This document shows, piece by piece, positions 8,918 to 19,391 of a stretch of DNA of 64,000 bases. The position numbers and the translations under genes were made by a program. The DNA comes from an uncultured Bacteroidota bacterium. GTDB taxonomy: Bacteria; Bacteroidota; Bacteroidia; Flavobacteriales_F; PHOS-HE28. The notes below the pieces were generated by a model. The model saw only the letters and a program-made list of their open reading frames with translations, was not told the DNA's origin and searched no databases. The stretch's first letter is position 1. Each line of letters starts with the position of its first letter. Location: the NCBI GenBank assembly GCA_902826215.1, contig CADEDY010000001.1, forward strand, positions 248,001 through 312,000, written 5' to 3'.

Positions 8918-11382
8918 GCAGCAAACCCTACCCACTGCGCACACTTTCCGATGTCGTGGGTGGTGTATTCTCGGGTTCGGATGCCCCGATCGCCCACCTG
9001 TTGATCGATTCACGACGTACCATCAACCCAGAGGCGGCACTCTTCATCGCTTTGAAGGGCCCACGTCACGATGGGCGCCACTACCTCCCGGAATTGTTCG
9101 ACCGAGGGTTCCGGAACTTTTTGGTCATGCAGAAGCCTAACGACGATCTGCTAAAGAAGGCCAATGTCATTCAGGTGCCCGATACATTGGTCGCTTTGCA
9201 GCAACTTGCCGCGTGGCACCGGTCCCATTTCCACTATCCCGTGATCGGCATTTCGGGAAGCAACGGAAAGACCATCGTGAAAGAGTGGCTTTTCCAGATG
9301 CTCAAGGGCGAAGAGCGCATCGTCCGCAGTCCCGGAAGCTGGAACAGTCAGGTTGGTGTGCCGCTTAGCGTTTGGGAAATGGGTCCGGAGCATACGCTTG
9401 GTATCTTCGAAGCAGGCATCAGCGAGCCTGGGGAGATGAAGAAGTTGGAGGCGATCATACGACCGACCATCGGCGTGCTCACCCATCTCGGCGATGCTCA
9501 CGATGCTGGTTTTGGTGGTGATGCAAGGAAGAAAGCCTTGGAGAAGGCCGTGCTTTTCGGGCGTGCCGGTGTGATGATATGCTCGGATGATCCAGGCGGA
9601 GCGGTCGCTCACCTGCGAACTCATCATTCCGCGGGGTCCATCCTTCGCATTGCGCAAGGCGACCCCTCTGCGACGTTGAATGTGCTTTCAACGACGGTGC
9701 AAGGTGATGCAAGTCGTGTGGTCCTGCGATACCACGAGACCGAGCTTACGTTCGATATCCCCTTCAACGACAACGCCAGCGTCGCCAACGCGATCACCTG
9801 CGCTGCGGTCCTGCTTCACCTAGGTAGGTCAGTATCGTGGATCAACGAACAACTCGGGCAATTGGTTCCAGTGGATATGCGATTGCGCACCATGCAAGGA
9901 GTTCATGGGACCACGCTGATCGACGATAGTTACAGCAATGATCGTTCATCGTTGGCTGTTGCCTTGGAGCATCAACAACGGATCGCCCAAGAGCGCGAAC
10001 GCATCCTCGTCTTGAGCGACCTCGCGGAAAGCGATCGGAGTGATGCGGACCTCTACAGCGAGGTGGCCGATCTCGTCCGCCGTTCCGGGGTTTCCACGGT
10101 CATCGGTATCGGGCCGAAGATCGGTGCTCAACGTGCCCGATTTCCGGATGGTTCCCGTTTTCACTCGGACGCAGCAACACTTTTCGTAAGTGAAGACCCC
10201 AAGACCTTCCGTGGGGCGGTGGTGCTGGTCAAAGGAGCCCGGACTTTTGCATTGGAACGGGTGGTGGCGCGCTGGCAGCAACAGGTACATGGTACTGAGT
10301 TGGAGATCGATCTCGAAGCCATTCGGCACAATCTGAACCACTTTCGGGGCTTGCTCCCGGTCGGCGTTCGTACCATGGCCATGGTGAAGGCTTTCGGTTA
10401 CGGCTCCGGGGCATTGGAACTCGCAAGGCTTTTTGCGCACGAGCAGGTCCAGTACCTCGGTGTGGCCTATGCCGATGAGGGCATCGAGCTGCGGCAGCAC
10501 GGGATCACCCTGCCGATCATGGTGATGAACCCAGAGCCGGTGGCCATGGAAACGCTGCATCGTTTCGGGCTGGAGCCGGAGGTGTACGATGCGCTTTCCT
10601 TGCGAGCCGTTATCGATCATATCCGGATCGCGGGTTCGTGTCCGCCGATCCACCTCAAGCTGGACACGGGCATGCACCGCTTGGGTTTCGTTGAAAGCGA
10701 GTTATCGGAAGTGATCGACATATTGCGGGAGAACCGGTCCTTGAAAGTGGCCTCGATCCTTTCACACCTTGCAGCGAGCGACGATCCATCAGAGGATGGA
10801 TACACGTGGGACCAGATCGATTCGTTCAAGCGGATGTCAGACACCATCATGGATGTGCTGGGCTACTCCCCGCTGCGGCACTTGGCGAACTCTGGCGCGA
10901 TCGGGCGGTGGCCCTCCGCACACTTCGACATGGTGCGACTGGGGATCGGCCTGCATGGGATCGGGGTCGACCCAAAGGAGACCGCACAGCTCTTGCCTGT
11001 TGCATCGCTGCGCACGCCCATTGCCCAATTGAAACACCTCTCGGCGGGCGACACCGTTGGCTACAACAGACGTGGGGTGATCACCGGAGATCGCACCATC
11101 GCCACATTACCGATCGGCTATGCGGATGGTCTTTCCCGTCGCCTGAGCAACGGCGTGGGCTGTGTATGGATCAACGACCAGCGCGCCCCCATCATCGGCA
11201 ACGTGTGCATGGACATGTGCATGGTAGATGTGACGGGTATTCCTTGCCTTGTCGGTGACATGGCGGTCGTCTTCGATGCTGCCCACCCGGTTGCTGAATT
11301 GGCGAAGGATCTTGGCACCATTCCGTACGAAGTACTGACAGGCATCGCGCAGCGTGTGAAACGGGTGTATGTGCGGGGTTGA
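8914..11382 (+). CDS. murF-alr: Bifunctional MurF ligase / alanine racemase fusion
   Basis: A fusion of about 822 residues. The first ~450 residues are MurF, which adds D-Ala-D-Ala to the UDP-MurNAc-tripeptide: P-loop ISGSNGKT, then [23 protein letters not shown] and [13 protein letters not shown]. The second half is a PLP-dependent alanine racemase that makes D-Ala: the PLP lysine sits in [12 protein letters not shown], followed by [12 protein letters not shown], the catalytic tyrosine in VGYNRRG, and [11 protein letters not shown]. This fusion is characteristic of Bacteroidota. I choose the ATG at 8914, overlapping the tdk stop, because an upstream in-frame extension to 8776 lies inside tdk and has no homology. 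Confidence 0.95.
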   Translation: MSSKPYPLRTLSDVVGGVFSGSDAPIAHLLIDSRRTINPEAALFIALKGPRHDGRHYLPELFDRGFRNFLVMQKPNDDLLKKANVIQVPDTLVALQQLAAWHRSHFHYPVIGISGSNGKTIVKEWLFQMLKGEERIVRSPGSWNSQVGVPLSVWEMGPEHTLGIFEAGISEPGEMKKLEAIIRPTIGVLTHLGDAHDAGFGGDARKKALEKAVLFGRAGVMICSDDPGGAVAHLRTHHSAGSILRIAQGDPSATLNVLSTTVQGDASRVVLRYHETELTFDIPFNDNASVANAITCAAVLLHLGRSVSWINEQLGQLVPVDMRLRTMQGVHGTTLIDDSYSNDRSSLAVALEHQQRIAQERERILVLSDLAESDRSDADLYSEVADLVRRSGVSTVIGIGPKIGAQRARFPDGSRFHSDAATLFVSEDPKTFRGAVVLVKGARTFALERVVARWQQQVHGTELEIDLEAIRHNLNHFRGLLPVGVRTMAMVKAFGYGSGALELARLFAHEQVQYLGVAYADEGIELRQHGITLPIMVMNPEPVAMETLHRFGLEPEVYDALSLRAVIDHIRIAGSCPPIHLKLDTGMHRLGFVESELSEVIDILRENRSLKVASILSHLAASDDPSEDGYTWDQIDSFKRMSDTIMDVLGYSPLRHLANSGAIGRWPSAHFDMVRLGIGLHGIGVDPKETAQLLPVASLRTPIAQLKHLSAGDTVGYNRRGVITGDRTIATLPIGYADGLSRRLSNGVGCVWINDQRAPIIGNVCMDMCMVDVTGIPCLVGDMAVVFDAAHPVAELAKDLGTIPYEVLTGIAQRVKRVYVRG

Positions 11383-11428
11383 GCCTCAGGCTTCCAAGCC
11401 CGACCCACCTTCCTGCAGTACCAACGGC

Positions 11429-11457
11429 TTGTCCCAAGCGTCGCCTCCTTAGTTTTG
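11429..11457 (+). promoter_or_regulatory. Bacteroidota-type promoter for the S8 peptidase gene
   Basis: TTG at 11429-11431 and TAGTTTTG at 11450-11457 match the -33 (TTG) and -7 (TAnnTTTG) elements with an 18-nt spacer. The predicted transcript start is about 15 nt before the ATG at 11479. Confidence 0.6.
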
Positions 11458-11478
11458 TTCAGAATAGTTCCACACCGT

Positions 11479-14097
11479 ATGCGCAATTCGATACTCGTGG
11501 CCATCCTGGCCTTTCTTGTTCTGACACCCACCTTGGTGCATGCTCAGCGCCCAGTGGTTCTGCCCGGCGATCTTCTGGTCATGTTGAGGTCCGATGGCTC
11601 ACCCGAGAAGGTGGCTTCGGACCTGGCGTATTTGAACGGGGTGGCCAATGGCTTGCACGTGGAACACCTGGTGAGCCAGCCCATGCGGACCTGGTTGCTC
11701 CGATTCGATCCGCAACGGGCAGACCAAGCGATTCTGTTGCGCGCGGTTCGCAACCATCCGCAGGTGCAGTTGGCGCAGAACAACCATCAATTGGAATTGC
11801 GCGAGGTACCGAACGATGATCGATATGCTGATCAATGGCATCACCAGAACATCAACAGCGAAGCGGCCTGGGACATCAGTACCGGTGGGCTGACCGCAGA
11901 TGGTGATACGATCGTGGTGTGCATCATCGAGAACAGCAACCTGCCGCACGACGACCTGATCGGTAACGCGTGGTTCAATCATCAAGAGATCCCCGGTAAC
12001 GGGATCGACGATGACGCCAATGGATACATCGATGACTACCGTGGCTGGGATGCGAATGCGGAAGATGATGACGTCTATGGTGGGGGCCATGGTACGCAAG
12101 TAGCAGGTATGATAGGTGCCACCGGTGACAACGAGATCGGCGTTGTTGGAGCCAGTTGGACCGTGAAGATGATGGTGGTGACCAATACCGGTGCCAGCGA
12201 TGAAGGTGTGATCGCGTCACACAGTTATCCGTTGACGATGCGCCGTTTGTACAACGAGACTAATGGGGAGAAGGGAGCCTTCGTCGTGGCAACGAATGCA
12301 AGCTGGGGCATCAACGGAGGTCAACCTGCAGACTCCCCTCTCTGGTGTACCATGTATGATTCTTTGGGCGCAGAGGGTGTCTTGAATTGCGGCGCAACGG
12401 CGAACAATGCAGTGAACGTCGATGTGGTGGGTGATCTACCCACGGCCTGCCCAAGCGATTTCATGATCAGTGTGACAGCGACCGATATCGATGATGAGCG
12501 CACGTTCTCAGCTTATGGGCTCACCACGATCGATGTCGGAGCACCCGGCGACAACGTGCTCACCACGAACATCAGTGGTGGATACGGAACAACGAGCGGC
12601 ACCAGTTTCGCTAGTCCGCTCACAGCCGGTGTCATCGGTTTGTTGTACAGCGCACCGTGCTCGGGCATGATGACCCTGGTGAAGGGTGATCCGCAAGCGG
12701 GCGCCTTGTTCGTCCGTCAGAAGCTTTTCGATGGGGTGGATCAGGTCGGTAACTTACCCGGGAACACCGTGACCGGTGGTCGCATCAATGCAGGAACAAG
12801 CATGGAATTGATCATGGCCACATGCGGCCCGTGCCCTGCACCCTACAACGTGGCTGTTCAAGCGGTGGACATCACTTCCGCGGTGGTCTCTTGGGAGTCG
12901 GTTGGTGGCTCGCTCTTCGATCTGCGCTACCGTCAGGTCGGCGCAATGGATTGGGTGGAAGTCCCCGAACTGACGGAAGCGAGCTTCTTGTTGGAAGGAC
13001 TTGATGGTTGTACTCCGTACGAATTCCAAGTGCTTGTGCATTGTGACGATGTGGTCAGTGACTACAGCAACACCTACACGTGGACCAGCGAAGGGTGCTG
13101 CACCATACCAGTGGGCTTGACGCAAGGCTTCGTTGGCGATGATATCGTCAATGTTTTCTGGAACGATCTGCTCGCGGCGGATTCATACAGTATCCGCTAT
13201 GCACCAATGACCTCGTCCAACTTCATCGAAGTGACCGACCTCACGGATGCGTTCCTCGCGATCACTCCCTTGGATCCATGCACCAACTACACGGTGCAGG
13301 TGTTGGCCATCTGTGATGGCACTGCCACGGAGTGGTCCACGCCCATTACCGTGGGCACTACGGGCTGCGGTGCGTGTACCGATCTGGACTATTGCGCCAC
13401 TGACGGCGGGGATTCCTCTGGGGAGTGGCTCCAACGCGTGCAGTTGGGCGCGATCGACAACACCTCGGGCAATGACGGCGGCTATGGCGACCATACGGAC
13501 AACACCACGGAATTGGCGATCGGTGCGGATCACGCCATTGTACTCACCCCCGGCTTCAGCAACTTCACCTTTTCGGAGTGGTACAAGGTGTGGATCGACC
13601 TGGACCAGAATGGGGAATTGGCGAGCACATCGGAGGTCGTATTCGCTACGCTAGCAGGTAGTAACTCGGCGGTCAACGGCACGCTCTCGATACCGGCCAC
13701 CACCGTTCCGGGCCCCACGCGGATGCGCATTGCCATGCGTTACAACGCGGCGTTGAACGATCCGTGTGCGGCCTCGTTCAACTACGGGGAAGTGGAGGAT
13801 TATTGTGTGAACATGGTGCTGAACACCGGCCTTTCCGAAGGTTCCAGTGTGTCCGGGGATGGCATCCTTCTGTATCCACAACCAGCAGATGAGCGCCTTT
13901 TGCTTCGTTCCAACGAGCCCGTCGAATGGCTCAGGATCCTGGATGGGACCGGAAGGATCCTACGCGAGGTGCGGACCGTTCGTCAATTGGTCGAGATCGG
14001 GACGGCAGACCTTGCGGATGGAGTGTATCTCTATCAACTTTCGGGGTCGAACGGGCAATTGGCGCAAGGCCGATTCCTGGTCACTCACGCACGCTGA
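11479..14097 (+). CDS. Secreted S8 (subtilisin-like) peptidase with FN3, GEVED and T9SS sorting domains
   Basis: An 872-residue protein with a signal peptide (MRNSILVAILAFLVLT... ending VHAQ). The S8 domain (~130-430) has the His motif GGGHGTQVAG (His204) and the Ser motif GTSFASP (Ser376). The first catalytic position, normally Asp in a D-[ST]-G context, reads CIIENSNLPHDDL, placing Glu at residue 151. Two fibronectin type III units (~452-545 and ~546-635), a GEVED domain (YKVWIDLDQNG, NYGEVEDYC) and a T9SS type A sorting domain (LLYPQPADERLLL, LADGVYLYQL) follow. It is presumably a cell-surface or released protease or protease-like adhesin; the Glu substitution makes activity uncertain. The ATG at 11479 is preferred over 11455 because it begins the signal peptide. 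Confidence 0.88.
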   Translation: MRNSILVAILAFLVLTPTLVHAQRPVVLPGDLLVMLRSDGSPEKVASDLAYLNGVANGLHVEHLVSQPMRTWLLRFDPQRADQAILLRAVRNHPQVQLAQNNHQLELREVPNDDRYADQWHHQNINSEAAWDISTGGLTADGDTIVVCIIENSNLPHDDLIGNAWFNHQEIPGNGIDDDANGYIDDYRGWDANAEDDDVYGGGHGTQVAGMIGATGDNEIGVVGASWTVKMMVVTNTGASDEGVIASHSYPLTMRRLYNETNGEKGAFVVATNASWGINGGQPADSPLWCTMYDSLGAEGVLNCGATANNAVNVDVVGDLPTACPSDFMISVTATDIDDERTFSAYGLTTIDVGAPGDNVLTTNISGGYGTTSGTSFASPLTAGVIGLLYSAPCSGMMTLVKGDPQAGALFVRQKLFDGVDQVGNLPGNTVTGGRINAGTSMELIMATCGPCPAPYNVAVQAVDITSAVVSWESVGGSLFDLRYRQVGAMDWVEVPELTEASFLLEGLDGCTPYEFQVLVHCDDVVSDYSNTYTWTSEGCCTIPVGLTQGFVGDDIVNVFWNDLLAADSYSIRYAPMTSSNFIEVTDLTDAFLAITPLDPCTNYTVQVLAICDGTATEWSTPITVGTTGCGACTDLDYCATDGGDSSGEWLQRVQLGAIDNTSGNDGGYGDHTDNTTELAIGADHAIVLTPGFSNFTFSEWYKVWIDLDQNGELASTSEVVFATLAGSNSAVNGTLSIPATTVPGPTRMRIAMRYNAALNDPCAASFNYGEVEDYCVNMVLNTGLSEGSSVSGDGILLYPQPADERLLLRSNEPVEWLRILDGTGRILREVRTVRQLVEIGTADLADGVYLYQLSGSNGQLAQGRFLVTHAR

Positions 14098-14156
14098 TCT
14101 TTCGGTTACGCTTCGTCGATAAGCGACCGGGTGATGCCGGTTAACTTCGGCGGCGC

Positions 14157-14918
14157 ATGACGGGCATATCGGCGGTGATCATCACGCGCAACGAAGCGCA
14201 CAACATTGAACGATGCATCACCTCGTTGAAAGGGGTGGTCGATGAGGTCGTGGTGGTGGACGCCGAAAGCGATGATGCGACGCGGACGATCGCTGAGGCG
14301 GCAGGTGCACGCGTGATCGTTCGCCCTTGGACCGGTTATTCCGACCAGAAGAATTTCGCGAACGCCCTAGCGCAGGGCGAATACATCTTGAGCATGGATG
14401 CGGACGAGGCGCTGTCCGAAGTGTTGAAAGCCTCCTTGCACGAAGCGATCAGCAAGGGACTTGTCGGGGCCTATCGATTCAACCGCCTTACTAATTATTG
14501 TGGCACATGGGTTCGTCACGGAGGATGGTACCCCGATGCCAAGGTGCGCTTGTTCCCGAGGGGTGCGGCCAGTTGGGAAGGAGCCCATGTGCACGAGGAA
14601 CTTCGTTTGGAGCCGAACACACGTATCGAGCAGCTTCAAGGTGATCTGTTGCACTACTCCTACCCGACGGTGCAAGCACATCGTGATCGCATTGAACGCT
14701 ACAGTGATCTGCATGCCCGTAAGATGTTCTCGGAAGGCAAGCGTACGAACGTATTGAAACGTTGGTTTTCGCCCGCAGTGAAGTTCATTCAAAGTTATGT
14801 CCTCCGGATGGGTATGCTGGATGGTGCGGCGGGTTGGTCCATCGCCAAGTTGAGCGCTCGTGCGGTATTCCTGAAGTACGCGAAATTGGAACGTCTGCAT
14901 CGTGGAGAAGCGACCTGA
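14157..14918 (+). CDS. Family 2 glycosyltransferase (WaaE/KdtX-like)
   Basis: A 253-residue GT-A fold transferase. The N-terminus AVIITRNEAHNIERCI is the nucleotide-sugar binding start, VVVDAESDD carries the first acidic motif, and SMDADEAL is the metal-binding DxD-type motif. The segment HGGWYPDAKVRLFPRG with HVHEEL is typical of the lipopolysaccharide-core beta-1,4-glucosyltransferase group. It should act at the cytoplasmic face of the inner membrane on a lipid-linked glycan. A TAACTTCG element lies 7 nt upstream of the ATG. The gene overlaps the heptosyltransferase-like gene by 17 nt, indicating an operon. Confidence 0.88.
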   Translation: MTGISAVIITRNEAHNIERCITSLKGVVDEVVVVDAESDDATRTIAEAAGARVIVRPWTGYSDQKNFANALAQGEYILSMDADEALSEVLKASLHEAISKGLVGAYRFNRLTNYCGTWVRHGGWYPDAKVRLFPRGAASWEGAHVHEELRLEPNTRIEQLQGDLLHYSYPTVQAHRDRIERYSDLHARKMFSEGKRTNVLKRWFSPAVKFIQSYVLRMGMLDGAAGWSIAKLSARAVFLKYAKLERLHRGEAT

Positions 14919-15897
14919 ACACATCATCCTCAGTCGACCGGATAGTATCGGCGATGTCATGCTGACCTTGCCGATCGCGGGGTTGCTCAAAGAGCATTTT
15001 CCCGGTGTGCGGATCACCTTTCTAGGGCGCACCTATACGCGTCCCGTGCTTGAGCGTTGTGCACATGTCGATCACGTGATCACGCTGGAAGAGTTGGCGG
15101 CTGGCGACGGTGCTGCGATGCTGCGCGCTTTGGATGCGGATGTGCTGATCCATGTTTTCCCAAGCAAGGTCGTAGCCCGCTGGGCCAAGGAGGCCGGGGT
15201 TCCCAAGCGCATCGGCACCACCAATCGTTGGTGGCATTGGTTCACCTGTTCGGATCGCGTGGCATTCAGCCGAAAGAACAGTGATCTGCACGAGGCGCAA
15301 CTCAACGTGAAGCTCTTGACACCGCTCGGGATCTCGCGAACCCATTCACTGGTCGAACTGGCAGCATTGTCCGGTTTCTCTCCTCCGCCGATCGATCCGA
15401 AGTTCAAGAATTGGTTCCGTCCTGGGCATCGTACAGTGATCCTCCATCCGGGTTCCAAGGGAAGCGCGGTGGAGTGGGGCTTACCCAATTTCGCCGCGCT
15501 GATGGAGCTCTTGAAAGCCGGTCCTTTCGTTACGGTGGTCACGGGCACGCAGGGTGAAGCAGAACACTTTCGTACGGTCCTGTCCTTCGAACATCCCGAT
15601 ACCATTGATGCCGGTGGCGAACTTCAGTTGAACGAGCTGGTCGCGGTGATCGGTGCGTCGCACGGTCTTGTGGCAGCGAGTACCGGTCCACTGCATATCG
15701 CGGCGGCATGTGGCATCCGCGCCGTGGGATTGTATTCCTCTCGGCGGCCTATCCATCCGGGGCGTTGGGCACCGATAGGCACCGATGTGCATGCGTTGGT
15801 GTTCGATGCGGATTGCGCAGATTGCAAGGCACTCAAGCCGTGCAATTGCATTCAGCGGATCAGTCCGCAACGGGTTTTCGATCTGCTCGCTGGTTAA
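14902..15897 (+). CDS. Family 9 glycosyltransferase (heptosyltransferase-like)
   Basis: A 331-residue GT-B transferase of the ADP-heptose:LPS heptosyltransferase family. The N-terminus ILSRPDSIGDVMLTLP, the central LHPGSKGSAVEW and the C-terminal ASTGPLHIAAACG motif are diagnostic. A C-terminal cluster of cysteines (CADCKALKPCNC) is present. The start is a GTG inside the preceding GT2 gene. It should add a sugar to the lipopolysaccharide core or a related surface glycan. Its last 38 nt overlap the 3' end of the oppositely oriented O-antigen ligase gene. Confidence 0.9.
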   Translation: MEKRPEHIILSRPDSIGDVMLTLPIAGLLKEHFPGVRITFLGRTYTRPVLERCAHVDHVITLEELAAGDGAAMLRALDADVLIHVFPSKVVARWAKEAGVPKRIGTTNRWWHWFTCSDRVAFSRKNSDLHEAQLNVKLLTPLGISRTHSLVELAALSGFSPPPIDPKFKNWFRPGHRTVILHPGSKGSAVEWGLPNFAALMELLKAGPFVTVVTGTQGEAEHFRTVLSFEHPDTIDAGGELQLNELVAVIGASHGLVAASTGPLHIAAACGIRAVGLYSSRRPIHPGRWAPIGTDVHALVFDADCADCKALKPCNCIQRISPQRVFDLLAG

Positions 15898-17464
15898 TGG
15901 TGTCCGGCGCGGCAAAGACGAACAGCGTGTAGTACAAGGCGAAGAACGTAGCCCCTGCTTGGGTTTCGATCGTATCGTCCGAAAGGCACGACACGCCGAA
16001 GATGATCGCCCAAGCGATGAAGTGCGCTCGCTTCCAGGCTCCCAAGCGATAGGCAGGCCACCACCACGTGATCAGTGACCACACCATGCCGAACACGCCG
16101 AAACTGATCCAGAGCGTGAGGTACTGATCGTGCGCGCGATGCCTCCATTCCGGTGCCAAGGAAGAGTTCATCGTTTCGTATTGAGCGCTGAATACTTGCT
16201 TGGTATCACCCGTGCCAACCCCCACTAGCCAATGCTGCTTGGCGATCGCCCAGCCTGCTTTCAGGAACTCCAGGCGCATGCTCACCGAGTGCCCATTTGC
16301 TCTGCCATACGCGCGGTACTGTCCCAATTCATAGCCGACCTCGTCCAAGCGTTTCCGGAGTTCCGTTGTTCGTTCGGGATAAGCGTCCGTATTGCCTTGT
16401 TCAATGCCTCGGACCTCTGCATCGGTCAATGCCATGATGGAAACACTGTCCTTGCGCGCTCCCTTCGAAGTGAGGTAGCGTGTGAGCGTGCCCCAAAGAA
16501 CATGTCCTTGTGCGTCCGAACTGTCCAGTGATACTGAACTGCGCAACGGCCATGTGCGTCGCAATTCACCCCAAGCGAAATAGGTGAACACGTGGGTGCC
16601 GTTCTCTTGCTGTGGATTGGCCAGGTCGTGCGTGTATGCCTCACCTCCTGCTGTACGTTCAACTTGCACGCCCAACTTCGCATCGGGTAATGCGAAATAG
16701 CCGCGCAACTGCTGAGCGGTCCAGCCGATCAACAGGAGTGGCAAGGCTAACGAGAGCGCACGGGTTCCATACTTCGGAACAGGGCTCCAACGACCAGCTG
16801 CTCGGAACAGGAAGACGAGACCGATGGATCCCAGAATGATGACGCCCTGAATGCTTGCGAGTTGGTCGATGAAAACGAGAGACCATATCGCAGCAGCATA
16901 GCCCGCGATCCGAAGCGCCATCGGGGCGCTCTTGTCCAGTAGGAAGATGACGATGGCCGAACACAGCAAGAGTGTAAGTCGGATGTGGCTGATGAAGTGG
17001 GACAAGGACCGGTAGTCCATCTCCGATCCATTGTGCAAGCCAAGGTTCACGAAAGTGCTGCATACGACGCTCCACGCACCAAGAAGAAGGACGATGTTGT
17101 ACTCTCCCGATCGTAGTCGCGGAGATCCTGAAAGGATCACCCCGAATACCAATACGGGAAGCAGGATCCGCACCAGGTCCAAGCCCCACTGCAGGTCGTC
17201 GCTCCAGGCCAGACCAAGAACATGGAGACCGAAGAAAGAGAGGAAGACCAGCGCAGGTGCGGAGGAGACGACGCGGCGGAAGCGACCCAACAGGTCCTTG
17301 CGCACGATGCCCTCGGCGAGCCAGTTCGCCGCTAGGAGCATTTGCGCCATGCTGAGGAAGGCCGTGCTCCAAGGCAACATGATCGCGCACAGCGCCAGCG
17401 CACCGACGTATACGTTGCGAAAGGCATCGGGGCCCCGCAACAGACCCGATGGGCTCCCGTTCAT
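15860..17464 (-). CDS. O-antigen ligase/polymerase family membrane protein
   Basis: A 534-residue protein with many hydrophobic segments, including ones starting YVGALALCAIMLPW, LLLCSAIVIFLL and FIAWAIIFGVSCL. A large periplasmic loop in the second half ends at KAGWAIAKQHWLVGVGTGDTK, and the HDQYLTLWISFGVFG block is typical of WaaL/Wzy-type enzymes, which join or polymerise undecaprenyl-linked glycans in the periplasm. Family members share topology more than sequence, so ligase and polymerase cannot be separated. It follows the S41 peptidase gene by 9 nt at the end of the hemD-rnpA-yidD string, and its tail overlaps the GT9 gene on the other strand. Confidence 0.82.
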   Translation of the reverse strand: MNGSPSGLLRGPDAFRNVYVGALALCAIMLPWSTAFLSMAQMLLAANWLAEGIVRKDLLGRFRRVVSSAPALVFLSFFGLHVLGLAWSDDLQWGLDLVRILLPVLVFGVILSGSPRLRSGEYNIVLLLGAWSVVCSTFVNLGLHNGSEMDYRSLSHFISHIRLTLLLCSAIVIFLLDKSAPMALRIAGYAAAIWSLVFIDQLASIQGVIILGSIGLVFLFRAAGRWSPVPKYGTRALSLALPLLLIGWTAQQLRGYFALPDAKLGVQVERTAGGEAYTHDLANPQQENGTHVFTYFAWGELRRTWPLRSSVSLDSSDAQGHVLWGTLTRYLTSKGARKDSVSIMALTDAEVRGIEQGNTDAYPERTTELRKRLDEVGYELGQYRAYGRANGHSVSMRLEFLKAGWAIAKQHWLVGVGTGDTKQVFSAQYETMNSSLAPEWRHRAHDQYLTLWISFGVFGMVWSLITWWWPAYRLGAWKRAHFIAWAIIFGVSCLSDDTIETQAGATFFALYYTLFVFAAPDTINQRADRKPVAD

Positions 17465-17473
17465 GGTGCTGAT

Positions 17474-19156
17474 CTACTTGCCTGACTTCACTTGCGTGAG
17501 CACCTCGTTGTAGCGTCCGCCATTGAGCACCTCGATCGCCGATCGCACATACGGATCAGTGGCGAGGCTGGCTTTGGCCCTTCCGGTCTGGTAGTAGTAA
17601 CGCCCCACGATCTCGTTCTTCAGCACTTCTTCGATGTCCGTGCGGAAGAGCTTGAGATCCTCAGTACGGTCCGGGGCAAGCTCGGTATGTAGGGCTTCCA
17701 ATTGGGCTTTGGCGTGTTCGTAGTAGCGCTCCTTCTTGGCTTTCTCCTCCAGTGTCTTGAATGCTTGGAGCGTTTCCGTGTCGTACTCGAAATGCTTGTC
17801 CTTCACGAAATCCACGAACTCCTGATACAAGGCATCGCTTATCTGAAAGGTCTCTGGAGGACCGATCTCGGGATGCGCAAGCCGATAGCGTGTCGCAAAG
17901 TCGAAGAAGAGGTCCTTGCTGTATAATCCACCCACCACTTTGGCGAGTTCAGGATCCTGCACTTCGATGTCAGGCAGCACACCTCGACCATCGAACACCG
18001 GCCTTCCGTTGCGCGTCTTGAACTCCGCGATCGCTTCCTCCTTCACCTCCTGCACCTTGCCTGAGCTATCACGCTGCGCATAATCCAACTTCTGGATGCA
18101 GCGTCCACTGGGGATGTAGTACTTCGCCACGGTCACTTTCAGCTTGCTGTTGTAATAGAGGTCACGTGTTTGTTGCACCAGCCCTTTGCCATATGTACGC
18201 TCACCGATGATCACACCGCGATCCAGATCCTGGAACGCACCGGACACGATCTCGCTCGCACTGGCGCTGTTTCCATCGACGAGAATGACCAAAGGAATGG
18301 TGGCGTCCAACGGTTCGCTCAAGGTCTTGTAGGTCTTGTCCCATTCGGGGATCTTGCCCTTGGTCTCCACCACCAATTCGTTCTTCGGCACGAAGAGGTT
18401 CACGATGTTGACGGCTTCGCGTAAGAGGCCACCCCCATTACCACGCAGATCCAGGATCACCTTGGTCGCGCCTTGGTCCTTCAACTCCTTCATTGCATTG
18501 CGCACCTCTTGACTGGCGGTCTGGGTGAAGCTGTTCAACTTCATGTACCCGACTTTTCCCTCTTCATCGACCATGCCTTTGAAAGGCACATCCGGGATCT
18601 TGATCTCCTCGCGGGTGAGGTTGTGGGTTACGGGCTCCATGCCCATCCGTTTCGTGATCACATTCACTGAACTGCCCGCTTGTCCTTTGAGCAATTTACT
18701 TACCTCCTCGGTGTCCATGCCTTGGATCTTCCGACCGTCCACTTCCACGATCTCATCGCCTGCCCAGATGTCCGCCTTCATGGCCGGGTACCCTTCGTAA
18801 GGGTCGCTCACGAACACCTTGTCATCTTGCCGTTTGATCAAGGCTCCAATGCCGCCGTACTGACCTGTGGTCATGAAACGGTAGTCCTCCATATCGCTCT
18901 CCGGGATGTACTGTGTATACGGATCCAGCGAGTTCAGCATCGCGTCGATGCCCGTCTTCATCAACTTGCCGGGCTGGGTGTCATCCACGTAGTAGATGTT
19001 CAGCTCCTTGTACAGTTCCGTGAAGATCTCGAGGTTCTTGCTGATCTCGAAATAGCTGTCGCCTGCGGAAATGGTGAAGGCACCTCCTGCCACGATGGCG
19101 GCACCTGCGAACCAGAGTTTCCATTTGGACGATGAACGTGCGGTCTGCTTATCCAT
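17474..19156 (-). CDS. S41 family C-terminal processing peptidase
   Basis: A 560-residue protein related to CtpA/Prc. One N-terminal membrane segment ([17 protein letters not shown]) anchors it on the periplasmic side. A PDZ domain ([24 protein letters not shown]) precedes the S41 core with the Ser motif NSASASEIV and the catalytic Lys in YGKGLVQ. Such enzymes cleave near protein C-termini. I choose the ATG at 19156, overlapping yidD by 8 nt; the longer in-frame start at 19339 would run through yidD and lacks signal character. It is fourth in the DUF4271-hemD-rnpA-yidD string. Confidence 0.92.
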   Translation of the reverse strand: MDKQTARSSSKWKLWFAGAAIVAGGAFTISAGDSYFEISKNLEIFTELYKELNIYYVDDTQPGKLMKTGIDAMLNSLDPYTQYIPESDMEDYRFMTTGQYGGIGALIKRQDDKVFVSDPYEGYPAMKADIWAGDEIVEVDGRKIQGMDTEEVSKLLKGQAGSSVNVITKRMGMEPVTHNLTREEIKIPDVPFKGMVDEEGKVGYMKLNSFTQTASQEVRNAMKELKDQGATKVILDLRGNGGGLLREAVNIVNLFVPKNELVVETKGKIPEWDKTYKTLSEPLDATIPLVILVDGNSASASEIVSGAFQDLDRGVIIGERTYGKGLVQQTRDLYYNSKLKVTVAKYYIPSGRCIQKLDYAQRDSSGKVQEVKEEAIAEFKTRNGRPVFDGRGVLPDIEVQDPELAKVVGGLYSKDLFFDFATRYRLAHPEIGPPETFQISDALYQEFVDFVKDKHFEYDTETLQAFKTLEEKAKKERYYEHAKAQLEALHTELAPDRTEDLKLFRTDIEEVLKNEIVGRYYYQTGRAKASLATDPYVRSAIEVLNGGRYNEVLTQVKSGK

Positions 19157-19391
19157 GTTGATGCGGGTCTTTGGGGACAGGGTCGTAACCGTGACCGCCC
19201 CAGGGATGACAAGATAGAAAGCGCTTGATGGTGAGGTAACCACCTCGCCATGCGCCGTGTGTTCGAAGAGCTTCCAATCCGTATGCCGAACAGGTGGGGG
19301 TGTAGCGGCAAGCGCCCGGGAGGAGCGGAGAGATCGCATATCGGTACAGCTGTACCAGAGCTATCAGCGGAAGGGCGAGCAGCTTACCCAT
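19149..19391 (-). CDS. yidD: Membrane protein insertion efficiency factor YidD
   Basis: An 80-residue protein with the full YidD signature: a hydrophobic N-terminal helix, [10 protein letters not shown], the conserved [15 protein letters not shown] core, and a [13 protein letters not shown] end. YidD assists YidC-dependent insertion of inner-membrane proteins. The gene lies directly behind rnpA (8-nt overlap), as in most bacteria. Confidence 0.95.
   Translation of the reverse strand: MGKLLALPLIALVQLYRYAISPLLPGACRYTPTCSAYGLEALRTHGAWRGGYLTIKRFLSCHPWGGHGYDPVPKDPHQHG

Noticed and set aside
19157-19339. N-terminal extension of the S41 peptidase
   Set aside because: It overlaps yidD in another frame and is not signal-like; the membrane segment begins right after the ATG at 19156.
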